DNA of 64,000 nt from contig JAXHUH010000289.1 in assembly GCA_034211175.1 (NCBI GenBank), positions 1 through 64,000 of the forward strand, read 5' to 3'. Positions 63,147-64,000 of this stretch are shown piece after piece. Below the pieces are notes generated by a model that saw only the letters and a program-made list of their open reading frames with translations, was not told where the DNA came from and did no database searches. A program made the position numbers and the translations under genes. Source of the stretch: JAXHUH01 sp034211175 (GTDB lineage: Bacteria; Actinomycetota; Acidimicrobiia; Acidimicrobiales; CAIXPF01). Position 1 is the first letter of the stretch, and each line of letters begins with the position of its first letter.

Positions 63147-64000
63147 ATGGCTCGCTCGCGGTATCGGTACTCCCGCTGGGACGGCACGCAGGTCGGCTTC
63201 GAGCTGACCGCGGACGACGTCCTGGGCGAGATCACCGACGATCTCCTCTATCACGGTGACCTCAACGCGGCCCTGCGCCGCATGATGCAGTCGGGCTTCT
63301 CCGACCAGAACGGCGAGCGGGTCCGCGGCGTGCGGGAGATGCTCGAGAACCTGCGGCGCAAGCGCCGCGACCAGCTCGAGCAGCACGACCTCGGCGGCGT
63401 CTACGACGACCTCGCCCAGGAGCTGCGCGACGTCATGGACCTCGAGCGCGAGGCGATCGAGGACCGCATCGACGAGGCGGCCGACGGGGGCGACGCCCGC
63501 CAGCAGGAGATCACCGAGCAGGCGATGTTCGAGCGGCGCATGAAGCTCGACATGATGCCGCCCGACCTCGCCGGGCAGGTGAAGGAGCTCCAGGAGTACG
63601 ACTTCGTCTCCGAGGAGGCGTCGCAGCGCTTCGACGAGCTGGTCGACCAGATGCGCCAGCAGCTCATGCAGCAGTACCTGAACCAGGTGTCGGGCGCGGT
63701 CAACGACATGTCGCCCGAGCAGATGCAGCGCATGAAGGACATGTACGCCGAGCTCAACCAGATGCTCGACCAGCGTGCACGGGGCGAGGAGCCCGACTTC
63801 GAGGGCTTCATGCAGCGCTACGGGGACTTCTTCCCGGAGAACCCCCAGACGCTCGACGAGCTGCTCGAGGTGATGGCCGAGCGCATGGCCCAGATGCAGG
63901 CCATGTTGAACTCGATGACCCCCGAGCAGCGGGCCCAGCTCCAGGGGCTGGCCGAGCAGCTGCTCGAGGACATGGACTTGCGCTGGCAGGTCGAGCAGCT
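63147..64000 (+). CDS. N-terminal part of a VWA-partner-like protein (3' end outside window)
   Basis: ATG 63147 opens a frame that runs off the end of the window (284 codons seen). The visible part is highly charged and helical: RYRYSRWDGTQVGFELTADD at the start, LREKR-type helices, then repeated Met/Gln-rich stretches (DMSPEQMQRMKDMYAELNQM, MAERMAQMQAMLNSMTPEQR). In actinobacteria proteins with this N-terminus, such as the Rv0959 type, end in a von Willebrand A domain and are paired with a ChlI/MoxR-like ATPase. The VWA domain itself would be beyond base 64000, so this is inferred. The matching ATPase in this window is at 43202-44614. Confidence 0.75.
   Translation, partial: MARSRYRYSRWDGTQVGFELTADDVLGEITDDLLYHGDLNAALRRMMQSGFSDQNGERVRGVREMLENLRRKRRDQLEQHDLGGVYDDLAQELRDVMDLEREAIEDRIDEAADGGDARQQEITEQAMFERRMKLDMMPPDLAGQVKELQEYDFVSEEASQRFDELVDQMRQQLMQQYLNQVSGAVNDMSPEQMQRMKDMYAELNQMLDQRARGEEPDFEGFMQRYGDFFPENPQTLDELLEVMAERMAQMQAMLNSMTPEQRAQLQGLAEQLLEDMDLRWQVEQ

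Overview
The window is one continuous stretch of very GC-rich (roughly 70 % by eye) bacterial chromosome with densely packed genes on both strands. The gene content points to Actinomycetota, most likely an Acidimicrobiia-like lineage (an inference; there is no rRNA gene to confirm it). The markers are a coenzyme-F420 LLM-class oxidoreductase, a mycothiol-type TIGR03086 protein, an RskA-like anti-sigma/ECF pair, DUF3052, DUF4235, DUF1206 and SPW-repeat proteins, a VKOR-like protein, and GTGA/ATGA gene overlaps. I see no rRNA, tRNA, CRISPR array, integrase or insertion sequence. Many genes carry a TANNNT hexamer only 6-8 bases before the start codon, so leaderless transcription looks common.

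Layout. 1-5.5 kb: the end of a Thr/Pro-rich protein, NudC, an aldehyde dehydrogenase, an ECF sigma/anti-sigma pair and a CDF metal exporter. 5.7-10.2 kb: small genes, a heterodimeric ABC exporter and a DUF3052 protein. 10.2-16.3 kb: a GH15 trehalase/glucoamylase-like enzyme, a Ca2+/cation antiporter, malate dehydrogenase, a serine/threonine dehydratase and small proteins. 16.4-20.6 kb: SCP2, DUF4235, DUF1206, RDD and CrtC-like proteins and a DUF368 polyprenyl-phosphate transporter. 20.6-25.3 kb: an sdhCAB operon (type-B, b558 class) and a zinc metallopeptidase. 25.5-30.6 kb: sugar use (GH2 enzyme, xylulokinase, xylose isomerase). 30.7-37.8 kb: a transglutaminase-like protein, a membrane protein, a divergent WYL regulator/TIGR03086 pair, a stress protein, 6-phosphogluconate dehydrogenase, then a 61-bp tandem repeat array. 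37.8-43.0 kb: an LLM oxidoreductase, an SDR, SPW and VKOR-like proteins, DedA and aldose epimerase. 43.2-47.0 kb: an overlapping trio of AAA+ ATPase, Cys-repeat lipoprotein and a nuclease-fold/hydrolase-fold fusion. 47.0-50.7 kb: a TetR regulator, a Baeyer-Villiger monooxygenase and an SDR interrupted by an in-frame stop. 51-53.6 kb: two tandem secreted twin-domain paralogs. 53.6-56.2 kb: an ABC-2 exporter. 56.5-60.1 kb: a phnD-C-E-E uptake system. 60.2-64 kb: a degenerate GH1 protein, a PIN-PhoH protein and the start of a protein that resembles the usual VWA partner of the AAA+ ATPase at 43.2 kb.

How it fits together. Central metabolism is represented by malate dehydrogenase, succinate dehydrogenase, 6-phosphogluconate dehydrogenase and the xylose genes, consistent with an aerobic sugar-using heterotroph. 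The BVMO locus has the clearest control signal: two perfect dyads 21 bp apart between the TetR gene and the oxygenase. The phn transporter has PHO-box-like repeats upstream, suggesting phosphate-starvation control. The most unusual items are the dispersed and tandem palindromic element family (34990, 37158-37423, 47762), the secreted paralog pair with four copies of one domain, the nuclease/hydrolase fusion that has lost its serine nucleophile, the GH1 protein lacking its acid/base glutamate, and the amber codon inside the SDR.
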